In this document: positions 1 to 8,404 of the stretch, in pieces
Layout: the number at the start of each line of letters is the position of its first letter
Position numbering within the stretch: the first letter of the stretch is position 1
Source: Pseudomonas sp. GM41(2012)
GTDB lineage: Bacteria > Pseudomonadota > Gammaproteobacteria > Pseudomonadales > Pseudomonadaceae
Direction of reading: 5' to 3'
NCBI RefSeq assembly: GCF_000282315.2
Contig: NZ_AKJN02000006.1
Location: forward strand, 1,116,001 to 1,180,000
Length of the DNA: 64,000 nt
Program-made: the position numbers and the translations under genes
Notes under the pieces: model-generated
The model's input: only the letters and a program-made list of their open reading frames with translations
What the model was told of the DNA's origin: nothing
Database searches by the model: none

Positions 1-140
1 CCCGGGTAGATGTGACCGAGGTAGCCGGAAAACCGGGCGCCTACAAGGCCACCGTGTTCCTGCGGCCGCACTTCCAGCTCGAAGAGCTGACTGCGTCGAT
101 CCGCCTGGTCGCCACCCTGCCGCCACCGGTAGCTGCCTGA
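1..140 (+). CDS. tssC: TssC, type VI secretion sheath large subunit (3' end only)
   Basis: Only the last 45 codons are inside the window (frame from base 3, TGA at 138-140). The visible tail has the conserved C-terminus of the TssC/VipB sheath subunit, with KPGAYKA, LRPHFQLEEL and SIRLVATLP. TssC pairs with TssB to form the contractile sheath that drives the Hcp tube. It sits directly upstream of hcp and tssE, as in other Pseudomonas T6SS clusters, so tssB and the rest of tssC should lie just to the left. Recognition rests on a short segment plus context. Confidence 0.9.
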   Translation, partial: RVDVTEVAGKPGAYKATVFLRPHFQLEELTASIRLVATLPPPVAA

Positions 141-217
141 CCTGCCTCTCTCCCGCCGGCCAACCCGGCGGGAGTTCTCCGTTTATCTAGCGCGATAATC
201 TTCAGGAGTTTCATGCG

Positions 218-715
218 ATGGATGCAATCATTCTCGACCTCGGCGGCGACATCAAAGGCGACAGTCTGCTCGAGGGCTACGCGGACAAAATCGAAGTCAT
301 GTCCTACAGCCACAACGTGGCCATGCAGGTAACCAACGACGTCAGCAACTCGGAACGGACCTCCGGCAAGCCACACATCGGCGAGTTCACCCTGACCAAA
401 TTCGTCGACAGCTCCACCCCATCCCTCAACGAGTATTGCTGCGCCGGCAAACCGATCCCGGAAGCCAAGATCACCATCGGCCGCAACGCCGCCGAAGGCA
501 GTGGTCAGCTGATGCCGTTCATCATTTACACCCTGACTAATGTCGTGCTGTCGAACGTCAGTGTCAGCGGCGGGACGGGCGGCAAACCGGTGGAAACCAT
601 TTCCCTGAACTTCACCAAGATCAAATGGGAACTCACTGCCCAGAAAGACGACGGTACCAAGGAAGGTACGGCCGCCTCGACCTGGGACATGGCTGCCAAC
701 AAGCTCGTCAAGTAA
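218..715 (+). CDS. hcp: Hcp (TssD), T6SS inner-tube protein
   Basis: A 165-residue Hcp-family protein, whose hexameric rings stack into the secreted T6SS tube and can carry small effectors in the lumen. The N-terminus MDAIILDLGGDIKGDS and the motifs YADKIEVMSYSHNV and GKPHIGEFTLTK are typical, and the length fits the family. A good ribosome-binding site (CAGGAG, 203-208) lies nine bases before the ATG. It follows tssC by 77 bases and precedes tssE by 15. Together with tssB/C-hcp-tssE-F-G-H-vgrG this gene order resembles the H3-type layout of P. aeruginosa. Confidence 0.95.
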   Translation: MDAIILDLGGDIKGDSLLEGYADKIEVMSYSHNVAMQVTNDVSNSERTSGKPHIGEFTLTKFVDSSTPSLNEYCCAGKPIPEAKITIGRNAAEGSGQLMPFIIYTLTNVVLSNVSVSGGTGGKPVETISLNFTKIKWELTAQKDDGTKEGTAASTWDMAANKLVK

Positions 716-730
716 GCGGACGCGTCGGCC

Positions 731-1174
731 ATGGCAGGCACCGGCATGCTCCCACCGTTGTTCGAGCGACTCGCCTCAAGCGAGGTCGACACTGTGCAGG
801 TGTTCGACCGCCAGGGGTTGCTCGATTCGGTCCGCACGGAGTTGCTGCGCTTGTTCAACACCCGGCGCGGCCGACGCCCGCAGACCTCCCCACCGAGCAT
901 TCTCGACTACGGCATCGCTGACTGGACTGCATTGCAACAGCAGCGCAGCGATGACCGCCGTCAGTTGGCGCGGGAAGTGCGCGAGGCCATCAACCATTTC
1001 GAACCGCGCCTGCGCCTGGGCGAGGTTCAGGTCGATCCGGTCCCCGGTCATCCGCAGCAACTGTGCATTCGCCTGGTCGGTGAGTTGCGCAGTGGCCAGC
1101 AGCACTGGCCGGTGGCATTTGTCATCGAGAGGGCCAGCGATGGCCTTGAGGTGCGTCATGAGCGACTCGATTGA
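731..1174 (+). CDS. tssE: TssE, gp25-like T6SS baseplate subunit
   Basis: A 147-residue protein of the gpW/gp25 baseplate family. TssE belongs to the wedge complex (TssE-F-G-K) from which the sheath polymerises. Family features are the N-terminal PLFERL, the central SILDYGI segment and the C-terminal EVQVDPVPGH...LCIRLVGEL strand region. The 3' end overlaps tssF by 17 bases. No strong ribosome-binding site precedes the ATG at 731; a second ATG at 746 is a possible alternative start. Assignment is firm from position and sequence. Confidence 0.9.
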   Translation: MAGTGMLPPLFERLASSEVDTVQVFDRQGLLDSVRTELLRLFNTRRGRRPQTSPPSILDYGIADWTALQQQRSDDRRQLAREVREAINHFEPRLRLGEVQVDPVPGHPQQLCIRLVGELRSGQQHWPVAFVIERASDGLEVRHERLD

Positions 1175-2951
1175 CCCGCAACTGCTCGACTACTACCAGC
1201 GCGAACTGACCTGGCTGCGCCACGCCGGCAGCATTTTCGCCGAGCGTTATCCCAAGGTCGCCCGGCGCCTGGAACTGTCACCCGGCGAATGCCCCGACCC
1301 GCATGTCGAACGGCTGCTGGAAGGTTTTGCGCTGCTGGCGGCGCGCCTGCAACGACGGCTCGATGACGACTACGCCGAATTCAGCGATGCCTTGCTGGAA
1401 CAACTTTATCCCTTGGCCATGCGCCCGCTGCCGTCCTGCGCGATCGTGCAGTTCGAACCGGACCCGAGCAAAGGCAATCTGGCTGGCGGCTATCCCTTGC
1501 CACGGGACACACCGTTATTTGTCACCACCAGCAAGGGCGAAAGCATCCACTTTCGCACCAGTGCAGCCGTTCGATTGTGGCCGGTGGAAATCAACGAAGC
1601 GTTGCTGCTTGGCAGCGACGAAGCCCAAGCACTGACCGGTGTGCCCCAGGCCCGTTCGGCGTTGCGCCTGAGTCTGAATTGCCTGGGTGAAAGCCAATGG
1701 TCGGAGCTGAGCATCCAGCATCTGCGCATCCATCTGGCCGCGTCCCCGGTGATTAATGCCTGCCTGTATGACCTGCTCGGCGCCCACACCGTGAAGGTGT
1801 TGGCCGGGCCGCCGGGCAGCGTGCCGTCGGTGTTGGCAGGGCTGCCTGAGATCGTCGGGTTTGCCAGTGACGAAGTCCTGCTGCCGGACGAGGACGGTGT
1901 GCATCCCGGCATGCGCCTGCTCGCCGAGTACTTTGCCTTCCCGGACAAATTCAACTTCTTTGACCTGCCACTGGCCGGCGCCAGCAGCGACAGCCAAACA
2001 CTGTTTCTGTACATCGTCTTCAACCGCCCGCCGACCAGTCGCATGCACCTTCAGGCCAGCGACATCGCCCTCGGTTGCGCGCCAGTGATCAACCTGTTCC
2101 CGCGCACCTCCGAGCCCCTGCGTCCGGACGGCACACGCAGCGAGTACCGCCTGGTGGCCGACAGTCACCGGGAAAACAGCGTCGAGATCCATAGCATCCG
2201 CGCGGTGCGCGCCACCACCCGCCAAGGCGTGCAACGGGTGCCGGCCTATTACGGCAGCCAGCATGGTGGCGGCGATAAACAGTGCTACTGGCATGCACGA
2301 CGGGTCAGCGGCATGACCCCGAATCGACTGGGCACCGACGTGTTGATGAGTCTGGTGGACACCCGGCTCGACCCTCTTTCCGAGGCCGTCGAATACAGCC
2401 TCACCGCCGAGTTGCTGTGCACCAATCGACACTTGGCCCAGAGCCTTGCGGCAGGTACGCCGTTGGGTTTTGAGCGCCCAGGGCCGGTGGCCTGGGCACG
2501 CCTGCGCAACCCGCCGAGTCCGCAAAGTTTGCCGCGGCTGGAGGGTGAATCGCGCTGGCGGCTGGTGTCGCAACTGACCCTCAATCATTTGTCGCTGGTC
2601 GAAGGACCGCAGGCGCTGGATGCGCTCAAGGAAATTCTCCAGCTGCACAACCTGCGTGACGAGGCCAGCGCCTTGCGGCAGATCGAGGGTTTGCTGAGCC
2701 TTGGCTGCGAGCGAGTGATCGGCCATGTCGGCGAAGACGCCTGGCGCGGTTGGCGCAATGGGTTGGAAGTGAGTTTGCAACTTGATTCGCAGCATTTTGT
2801 CGGCAGCAGCGCGGTGTTGTTTTCGGGCGTGCTGGCGCAATTCTTTTCACTGTATGCCACGGCCAATCGCTTCGTGCGCACGGTCCTGGTTCAGTCAGAC
2901 AAGGAGGTGAAAACATGGCAACCCCAAGCCGGCATGCCGCTCTCCCTCTAA
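1158..2951 (+). CDS. tssF: TssF, T6SS baseplate protein
   Basis: TssF is the large baseplate wedge component that binds TssG. The reading frame stays open upstream to 951, but the family N-terminus (DPQLLDYYQRELTWLRHAG, FAERYPKVARRL) begins at the ATG at 1158. This gives 597 residues, normal for the family, and a 17-base overlap with tssE; translation upstream of it is just the tssE shadow. Characteristic downstream segments are PHVERLLEGFALLAAR and the FPDKFNFFDL region. The 3' end overlaps tssG by 37 bases, so the two are probably translationally coupled. Confidence 0.93.
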   Translation: MSDSIDPQLLDYYQRELTWLRHAGSIFAERYPKVARRLELSPGECPDPHVERLLEGFALLAARLQRRLDDDYAEFSDALLEQLYPLAMRPLPSCAIVQFEPDPSKGNLAGGYPLPRDTPLFVTTSKGESIHFRTSAAVRLWPVEINEALLLGSDEAQALTGVPQARSALRLSLNCLGESQWSELSIQHLRIHLAASPVINACLYDLLGAHTVKVLAGPPGSVPSVLAGLPEIVGFASDEVLLPDEDGVHPGMRLLAEYFAFPDKFNFFDLPLAGASSDSQTLFLYIVFNRPPTSRMHLQASDIALGCAPVINLFPRTSEPLRPDGTRSEYRLVADSHRENSVEIHSIRAVRATTRQGVQRVPAYYGSQHGGGDKQCYWHARRVSGMTPNRLGTDVLMSLVDTRLDPLSEAVEYSLTAELLCTNRHLAQSLAAGTPLGFERPGPVAWARLRNPPSPQSLPRLEGESRWRLVSQLTLNHLSLVEGPQALDALKEILQLHNLRDEASALRQIEGLLSLGCERVIGHVGEDAWRGWRNGLEVSLQLDSQHFVGSSAVLFSGVLAQFFSLYATANRFVRTVLVQSDKEVKTWQPQAGMPLSL

Positions 2952-3940
2952 ACCTGAGTGAAAAACTACGACGCGATCCGCAAGCGTTTGAACTGTTGCA
3001 GGCGCTCTTGCTGCTGGAGCGTGAACATCCGCAAGCCGAATCCCTCGGTAGCGGCACCTCACCCCAGGCGGAAGCCATTCGCCTGCGCGGGCCGTTGACG
3101 CCGTTGTTTGCCGCCAGCGAAATCGAAAGCCTGACCCAGCAACCCGGCGAGCATCCGATCCTCAGCACACCGGTGTTCGGCCTCGGTGGCCCTGACGGTC
3201 CCCTGCCCTACGCCTATCAGGAATGGCTGCAACAACGGGCTCGAGCCAAGGATCATGCACCGGCCGAGTTCCTCGACCTGTTCCAGCATCGCTTGCTGAG
3301 CCTGTTGTACAAGGTGATGCGCAAACACCGGATTGCCGTGGGGTTCACCGTCCCCGGCGCCTCGGCGGTTCAGGCTCAGTTGAGGGCGCTGACCGGGTTG
3401 TTGCCCAAATCCTTGCAAGAACGCCAAGCCGTGCCCGACTCTGCCGTGCTGGCGTGTAGCGCGCTGTTCGCCGACGGGCGCCGCTCCCTCGCGGGTTTCG
3501 CTGCCATCGTGCGCGAGCACTTCGAACTGCCGGTGGAACTCAGCGCCTACGAAGGCGCTTGGCGCGAGATCCCGCCCGCCAGCCGCAGCCGCATGATCCC
3601 GGGCGGGCGCAACCTACAACTGGGCCGCACCGCCGTGGCCGGCACGCGGGTCTGGGATGAGCATGCCGGCTATCGCCTGACCCTTGGCCCGTTGACCTCG
3701 GCCCAGGCTGCGCGGTTTTTACCGGATGGCGAATCGCACCCGGCGCTGGCCAGCCTCAGCGCGCTGTATTTCGGCCCGGATCTGGATTGCACTCTGGTGT
3801 TGCTGGTGCGCGGCGCAGGGCCGATGAAACTCGGTCGCGAGGCGCCGCCGCTGCTCAGCTGGAACGGCGGTTTGCAACGTCAGACCAGCCTCGCCGTGCA
3901 ACGCATCGAAACCCGTCTTCGTCAGCTGGAGATTACCTGA
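2915..3940 (+). CDS. tssG: TssG, T6SS baseplate protein
   Basis: A 341-residue TssG (VasB/DUF1305) protein, which bridges TssF and TssK in the baseplate. Typical segments are FELLQALLLLE, EAIRLRGPLTPLF, LPYAYQEWL, FLDLFQHRLLSLLYKV and the C-terminal YRLTLGPL. The ATG at 2915 has an excellent ribosome-binding site (AAGGAGG at 2901-2907) although it lies inside the tssF reading frame, so the overlap is real. The stop codon is followed after two bases by clpV. Confidence 0.93.
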   Translation: MATPSRHAALPLNLSEKLRRDPQAFELLQALLLLEREHPQAESLGSGTSPQAEAIRLRGPLTPLFAASEIESLTQQPGEHPILSTPVFGLGGPDGPLPYAYQEWLQQRARAKDHAPAEFLDLFQHRLLSLLYKVMRKHRIAVGFTVPGASAVQAQLRALTGLLPKSLQERQAVPDSAVLACSALFADGRRSLAGFAAIVREHFELPVELSAYEGAWREIPPASRSRMIPGGRNLQLGRTAVAGTRVWDEHAGYRLTLGPLTSAQAARFLPDGESHPALASLSALYFGPDLDCTLVLLVRGAGPMKLGREAPPLLSWNGGLQRQTSLAVQRIETRLRQLEIT

Positions 3941-3942
3941 AC

Positions 3943-6486
3943 ATGGAACTGGCCAGCCTGATCGGACGCCTCAACCCGGACAACCGCCGCGCCTTGGAAC
4001 GGGCAGCGCAACGCTGTCTGCAACGGGGTCATCACTATGTCGAAATCGAGCATTTGCTGCTGGAGTTGCTGGACATCGAGGGCGGTGACTTTGCCTATCT
4101 GTTGCCGCGCTTTGGCCTCGAACGCGATGCCCTGACCGCCGAAATCAACAAGGCCCTGGAGTTGTTCAAATCCGGCAGCACCCGCACGCCCGCACTGTCG
4201 ACCCACACCACCGGGCTGCTGGAAGATGCGGTGGTCCAGGCCAGCGTACTGGGGCTGGACAGCATTCGCTCGGGCTTGTTGCTACTCGCGTTGATCGACC
4301 GCGATGAACGTCGCAGCCTGCTGCTCAACAGTGCTTCATCGCTGTTGAAGATTCCCCGGGAGGCGTTGCGCAGCAACCTGCTAGAATGGACCGAAAGCTC
4401 TCGCGAGCACGTCGGCGGCACGCGTCCTGTCGTGGCTGGCCATTCAGCGCCAAAACAGGATTCAGTGCTGGACCAGTACACCCAGGATTTGACCGCCGAC
4501 GCCCACGCCGGGCGCATCGATCCCATCGTCGGGCGCGACGGCGAAATCCGTCAGTGCATCGACATTCTGCTGCGCCGCCGGCAGAACAATCCGATCCTCG
4601 TGGGCGCGCCTGGCGTGGGCAAGACCGCCGTGGTCGAAGGCCTGGCCCTGCGCATCGCCGCCGGGGATGTGCCGCCGTCGTTGCAGGAAGTCAGCCTGCG
4701 GGTGCTCGACCTCGGTTTGTTACAGGCCGGTGCCGGGGTCAAAGGCGAGTTCGAGCAGCGCCTAAAAGGCGTGATCGACGCGGTACGCAACGCGGAAAAA
4801 CCGATCATTTTGTTCATCGACGAAGCCCACACCCTGATCGGCGCCGGTGGCGCGGAAGGTGGCAGCGATGCCGCCAACCTGCTGAAACCGGCCCTGGCCC
4901 GCGGCGAGTTGCGCACCCTGGCCGCTACCACGTGGCTGGAGTACAAAAAATACTTCGAGAAAGACCCGGCCCTCGCCCGGCGTTTTCAGCTGGTGCAAGT
5001 CGAGGAACCGGATGAAATCACCGCCGTGGAAATGCTCCGTGGCGTTGCCGCCAAACTGGAACAGCATCACGGTGTGCAAGTGCTGGACGCCGCGATTCAT
5101 GAAGCGGTGAAACTGTCCCATCGCTACATTTCCGGACGCCAGTTGCCGGACAAGGCCATCAGCGTGCTCGACACCGCGTGCGCCCGGGTTGCCCTCGGCC
5201 AGCACGACGTGCCGCCGCCGCTGGAAAGCCTGCGTCATCGCCAGAACAGCCTCAAGGATGAAGTCGAACGCCTGCGTCGCGAACAGGCCACCGGGCTCGA
5301 TCACCGTGAACGCATCACCCTGCTGGAAACCGAATCCGTCGCCAATGTGCAGGCCATTCGCGAACTGGAAGTGCGCTGGAATGAAGAACGGGTCGCCGTG
5401 CGCGAACTGCTGGAAACCCGCCGCGAGTTGCTCTCCTTGAGCGAACGCGCCGACAGCGACAAACCGGACGAGGGCACCGACAGCCGCATCGATCACCTGG
5501 CCGCCGAACTGGTGCGGCTGGAAGCCGGCCTCGACGCGATTCGCCAGGACGACCCACTGGTGCCGGAACAGGTCGACACCAAAACCGTCGCCGCCGTGAT
5601 CGCCGGCTGGACCGGCATCCCGGTGGGCAAAATGCTCGCCGACGAAGCTCACGCCGTGCGCACCCTCGGCCAGCGTATGGGCCAACGGGTGATGGGCCAA
5701 AGCATCGCCCTGGGCACCATCGCCCAGCGCTTGCAAGCCTACCGCGCCGGCCTCACCGACCCGCAGAAACCGGTCGGCGTGTTCCTGCTGGTCGGCCCCA
5801 CCGGCGTCGGCAAAACCGAAACCGCTTACGCCTTGGCCGATGCGTTGTATGGCGGCGAACGCAACCTGATCAGCATCAACCTTTCCGAGTACCAGGAAGC
5901 CCACACCGTCAGCCAACTCAAAGGCGCCCCACCCGGCTACGTCGGTTATGGCAGCGGTGGAGTACTCACCGAAGCGGTGCGGCGCAAACCCTATTCGGTG
6001 GTGTTGCTCGACGAAATCGAAAAGGCCCACCCGGATGTACTCGAAGCCTTCTACAACGTCTTCGACAAAGGCGTCATGGAAGACGGAACCGGGTTGGTGG
6101 TGGATTTCAAAAACACCGTGATGCTCGCCACCAGTAACGTTGGGGCTGAGTTGTTGCTTGATACGCCGGTGGCGCAACTCGGTACAGATGCCTTCAACGA
6201 AGCGCTGCACAAGGTTTTGCTGCAAGCATTTCGTCCGGCGTTTCTGGCGCGCATGACGGTGGTTGCCTACCGGCCGCTGGATGAATCGACACTGGAAGGG
6301 ATTGTGTTGGCGAAGCTGGAGAAATTGCGTGGCCGATATAAGGCGGCGACGGGAAAACAGTTTGAGTTTGATGCCGGGATTGTGCAGGCGGTGTTGGCCA
6401 AGTGCAGTGCGGCTGGGGCAAGGGATGTTGAGAATGTGTTGATGACCCAGGTGACGGGGAAGTTGGCGGAGTGGGTGTTGGAATGA
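3943..6486 (+). CDS. clpV: ClpV (TssH), AAA+ unfoldase recycling the T6SS sheath
   Basis: A hexameric Clp/HSP100 ATPase that disassembles contracted TssB/C sheaths. The open frame extends back to 3787, but the conserved start (MELASLIGRLNPDNRRALE) is the ATG at 3943, giving 847 residues. Domains in order: N-terminal Clp repeats (about 1-150), AAA-1 with Walker A GAPGVGKT at 221-228 and Walker B ILFIDEAHTL, a coiled-coil middle domain (about 410-540), and AAA-2 with Walker A GPTGVGKT at 618-625 and VVLLDEIEKAH. The final ~250 bases use weaker codons and lead into a lower-GC segment. Confidence 0.95.
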   Translation: MELASLIGRLNPDNRRALERAAQRCLQRGHHYVEIEHLLLELLDIEGGDFAYLLPRFGLERDALTAEINKALELFKSGSTRTPALSTHTTGLLEDAVVQASVLGLDSIRSGLLLLALIDRDERRSLLLNSASSLLKIPREALRSNLLEWTESSREHVGGTRPVVAGHSAPKQDSVLDQYTQDLTADAHAGRIDPIVGRDGEIRQCIDILLRRRQNNPILVGAPGVGKTAVVEGLALRIAAGDVPPSLQEVSLRVLDLGLLQAGAGVKGEFEQRLKGVIDAVRNAEKPIILFIDEAHTLIGAGGAEGGSDAANLLKPALARGELRTLAATTWLEYKKYFEKDPALARRFQLVQVEEPDEITAVEMLRGVAAKLEQHHGVQVLDAAIHEAVKLSHRYISGRQLPDKAISVLDTACARVALGQHDVPPPLESLRHRQNSLKDEVERLRREQATGLDHRERITLLETESVANVQAIRELEVRWNEERVAVRELLETRRELLSLSERADSDKPDEGTDSRIDHLAAELVRLEAGLDAIRQDDPLVPEQVDTKTVAAVIAGWTGIPVGKMLADEAHAVRTLGQRMGQRVMGQSIALGTIAQRLQAYRAGLTDPQKPVGVFLLVGPTGVGKTETAYALADALYGGERNLISINLSEYQEAHTVSQLKGAPPGYVGYGSGGVLTEAVRRKPYSVVLLDEIEKAHPDVLEAFYNVFDKGVMEDGTGLVVDFKNTVMLATSNVGAELLLDTPVAQLGTDAFNEALHKVLLQAFRPAFLARMTVVAYRPLDESTLEGIVLAKLEKLRGRYKAATGKQFEFDAGIVQAVLAKCSAAGARDVENVLMTQVTGKLAEWVLE

Positions 6487-6551
6487 AGTCAGGATGCAGC
6501 TTGTCCCTTAGTTAGGGAAAGGTAAACCGACGTAACGAATGGAGCCTCGAA

Positions 6552-7010
6552 ATGGCAAACGCTGAAATTTACACCAAATGGCGCGACCAACAAGGCGGTA
6601 ATAGAGGAAGCGGCTGGAGTGGTCCGCACGGGAGTGCGAGTGCTTCCGGAGCAGAGGGCATCGTTGAACTGAATCAACACGCCGAACGCTTGGCATGGAA
6701 AGCGGCCTGGCCAAATGCGATTCGAACGTTCATTCGAACATCCATAAAACAGTTCCCTAACCAACCTCTACAAATAAAGATATGGGTAGACCAACAAGTT
6801 TGCCCAAGCTGTCAGAAGTGGATGGTCATCGACGTTATTTCACACTTGAAACTGCTCAAGCAGGAGTTTCCCACACTCAAAGTTGAGCTGTATGCCGAAG
6901 TTCTTTTCGCAAGAAAAACCGAAAAAGTGCGCGTTCAGCAAAGTACCGTCTGGCCTGTCACTGTAGGCAATCAAAGCACTTATCAAAACCTGCCTGAAAT
7001 TTACAATTGA
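6552..7010 (+). CDS. Deaminase-like protein, candidate T6SS effector
   Basis: A 152-residue protein with no assigned name. It has a zinc-dependent deaminase signature: H43-A44-E45 (NQHAERLAW), then after 38 residues C84-P85-S86-C87 inside WVDQQVCPSCQKWM. The order (helix with HAE, strand IKIWVD, helix with CxxC, strand) fits the cytidine-deaminase fold of many polymorphic toxins. The first 35 residues are Gly/Ser-rich and look disordered. It lies between clpV and vgrG in visibly lower-GC DNA, a usual spot for T6SS cargo. The ribosome-binding site is GGAG at 6541-6544. Substrate unknown; a non-toxin enzyme cannot be excluded. Confidence 0.6.
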   Translation: MANAEIYTKWRDQQGGNRGSGWSGPHGSASASGAEGIVELNQHAERLAWKAAWPNAIRTFIRTSIKQFPNQPLQIKIWVDQQVCPSCQKWMVIDVISHLKLLKQEFPTLKVELYAEVLFARKTEKVRVQQSTVWPVTVGNQSTYQNLPEIYN

Positions 7011-7046
7011 TTGCTTCCACCTAAACAACAAAGAAGGCTCGTACGA

Positions 7047-7709
7047 ATGAAATGCAAACTCGGTTTTCAGCAGAGGAGTGTAATCGATAGAATCACAGCA
7101 AAGCTTGAAACGCAGGGAGTCTGTTTCCGCCTGACCTTCAAGTGGGCAGCTGTGACCTTGGTAGGAAGTTACTTTAACTCTAATCCTAATGCCGACAAGA
7201 CGGCCACCAAACACTCACAATATCGTGACGACACGCTAAAAATTGAAAAACGCCTAGGTGGCGACTTCAGCAGCAATGACGAAATGCTCGCGTATATTGA
7301 AACTGACTATCTGGCCTCTCGCGCATTCGCAGAAAAATGGAGCCGGGAGTTCACCACCTATGGGAGTGACGAAAAAAAGTCAGGCAAAGCGAGCATCAAA
7401 GTTCTCGAGCAAAACAAAGAGCCTATTTCCGACTATATCCGGAAAGCCGACATCCTGGAAAACGTCGCAATCTTGGCTGGCTTCTACGGAAGGAAAACAG
7501 ATGGAAAAGTATGGGGGCACGTTGTCGCGTTTTGCACAAACGGCGGGGAAAGTGGATACGGGAGTTTCTTTGATAGTAATGCTGGCCTCTACGATTTTGA
7601 AAGTGGCGAAGACCGTGCCGAGGCCATAAAAGACTGGATAAAACGTAATTATCTTAAGGACGGCAGAACTATAACCAACTACAACACCATCGTACTTAAA
7701 GATCTTTAG
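7047..7709 (+). CDS. YopT/C58-like cysteine protease fold protein, candidate T6SS effector
   Basis: A 220-residue protein from the ATG at 7047, preceded by AAGAAGG; a TTG at 7011 in frame would add 12 residues but abuts the previous stop. Three spaced motifs match the papain-like YopT/AvrPphB (C58) triad: C26 in QGVCFRLTFKW, H158 in WGHVVAF and D176 in GSFFDSNAGLYDF. The last is followed by a helix-rich tail, as in that family. No signal peptide or membrane segment is visible. GC is lower than in the T6SS genes. It may be a secreted protease or transglutaminase-like toxin; which neighbour would protect the cell is unclear. Confidence 0.6.
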   Translation: MKCKLGFQQRSVIDRITAKLETQGVCFRLTFKWAAVTLVGSYFNSNPNADKTATKHSQYRDDTLKIEKRLGGDFSSNDEMLAYIETDYLASRAFAEKWSREFTTYGSDEKKSGKASIKVLEQNKEPISDYIRKADILENVAILAGFYGRKTDGKVWGHVVAFCTNGGESGYGSFFDSNAGLYDFESGEDRAEAIKDWIKRNYLKDGRTITNYNTIVLKDL

Positions 7710-7763
7710 ATGACAGTAAACCGACATCACACCCTACTAGTAACAAACTTGCAGGACGCCAAC

Positions 7764-8339
7764 ATGCCCCCCGAACCCAGCAGTACCGAAGAACATAAAG
7801 AACCGGAAAAACCTGAAGAGGTGGCTGTTTCAGTCACCATTGCCTCCCCGGTTGCGGAGGTCTTCTGTAGTGGACATATCAATTGTGATAATTGCCAAAT
7901 AGCGGAATCAGGCATCGCTTACCTAATGACAAAAGGTGGCAAGTATGGCAGCCAGGTAAGTCTTACCTACCTACTTTGTCGCTGCACAGAGAACTACCTG
8001 CTGACCGTCCTGAAAAATCAATCAGGTTATTTTTCAGAGTCCGAGCCCCATAATACCGAACCACTGCATAACGAACTACACCAATTAATAACTGAGCAAG
8101 TAGGATGGTCAAGCTGGCAGAAAACACTAGATAGGAAACACGCTCACATGACGTTACTGAACGAGTTGTCGGGCGTTGTTTTCTGTGCGCTTCTGGTACG
8201 TCATTCAAACAGCAAAAAAAGTGCAGTAGATATCGTAAAGTCAATAGGCAAAGGCTACGCCAAATTATTTGATGGTTCCGAACCTCCTGATAAGTCACTG
8301 ACCAACATGTACTCCATGTTTTGCAGAACAATAAAATAG
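7764..8339 (+). CDS. Hypothetical protein, possible immunity or adaptor of the T6SS cargo island
   Basis: I do not recognise a family. The ATG at 7764 is preferred because it has AGGA seven to ten bases upstream; an in-frame ATG at 7710, one base after the previous stop, has none. The product has 191 residues: an acidic, Pro/Glu-rich N-terminus (about 1-25), a cysteine cluster (CSGHINCDNC, then LCRC), and an alpha-helical C-terminal half without a signal peptide. Position after two toxin-like genes and before vgrG, in the same low-GC block, suggests an immunity protein or an effector-loading protein. This is inference from context only. Confidence 0.45.
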   Translation: MPPEPSSTEEHKEPEKPEEVAVSVTIASPVAEVFCSGHINCDNCQIAESGIAYLMTKGGKYGSQVSLTYLLCRCTENYLLTVLKNQSGYFSESEPHNTEPLHNELHQLITEQVGWSSWQKTLDRKHAHMTLLNELSGVVFCALLVRHSNSKKSAVDIVKSIGKGYAKLFDGSEPPDKSLTNMYSMFCRTIK

Positions 8340-8404
8340 CGCTGACACCCAGTTGGTTTATCCATAAAAAACTTGAAAAGCTGAAAGTTACCTGAGGTTG
8401 CCCG

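Noticed and set aside
951..1157. Upstream extension of tssF
   Set aside because: The translation is the tssE gene in another frame; the family N-terminus begins at 1158.
4762..6225. Open frame of 487 codons antisense to clpV
   Set aside because: Shadow of the AAA+ ATPase codons; no recognisable domain or ribosome-binding site.
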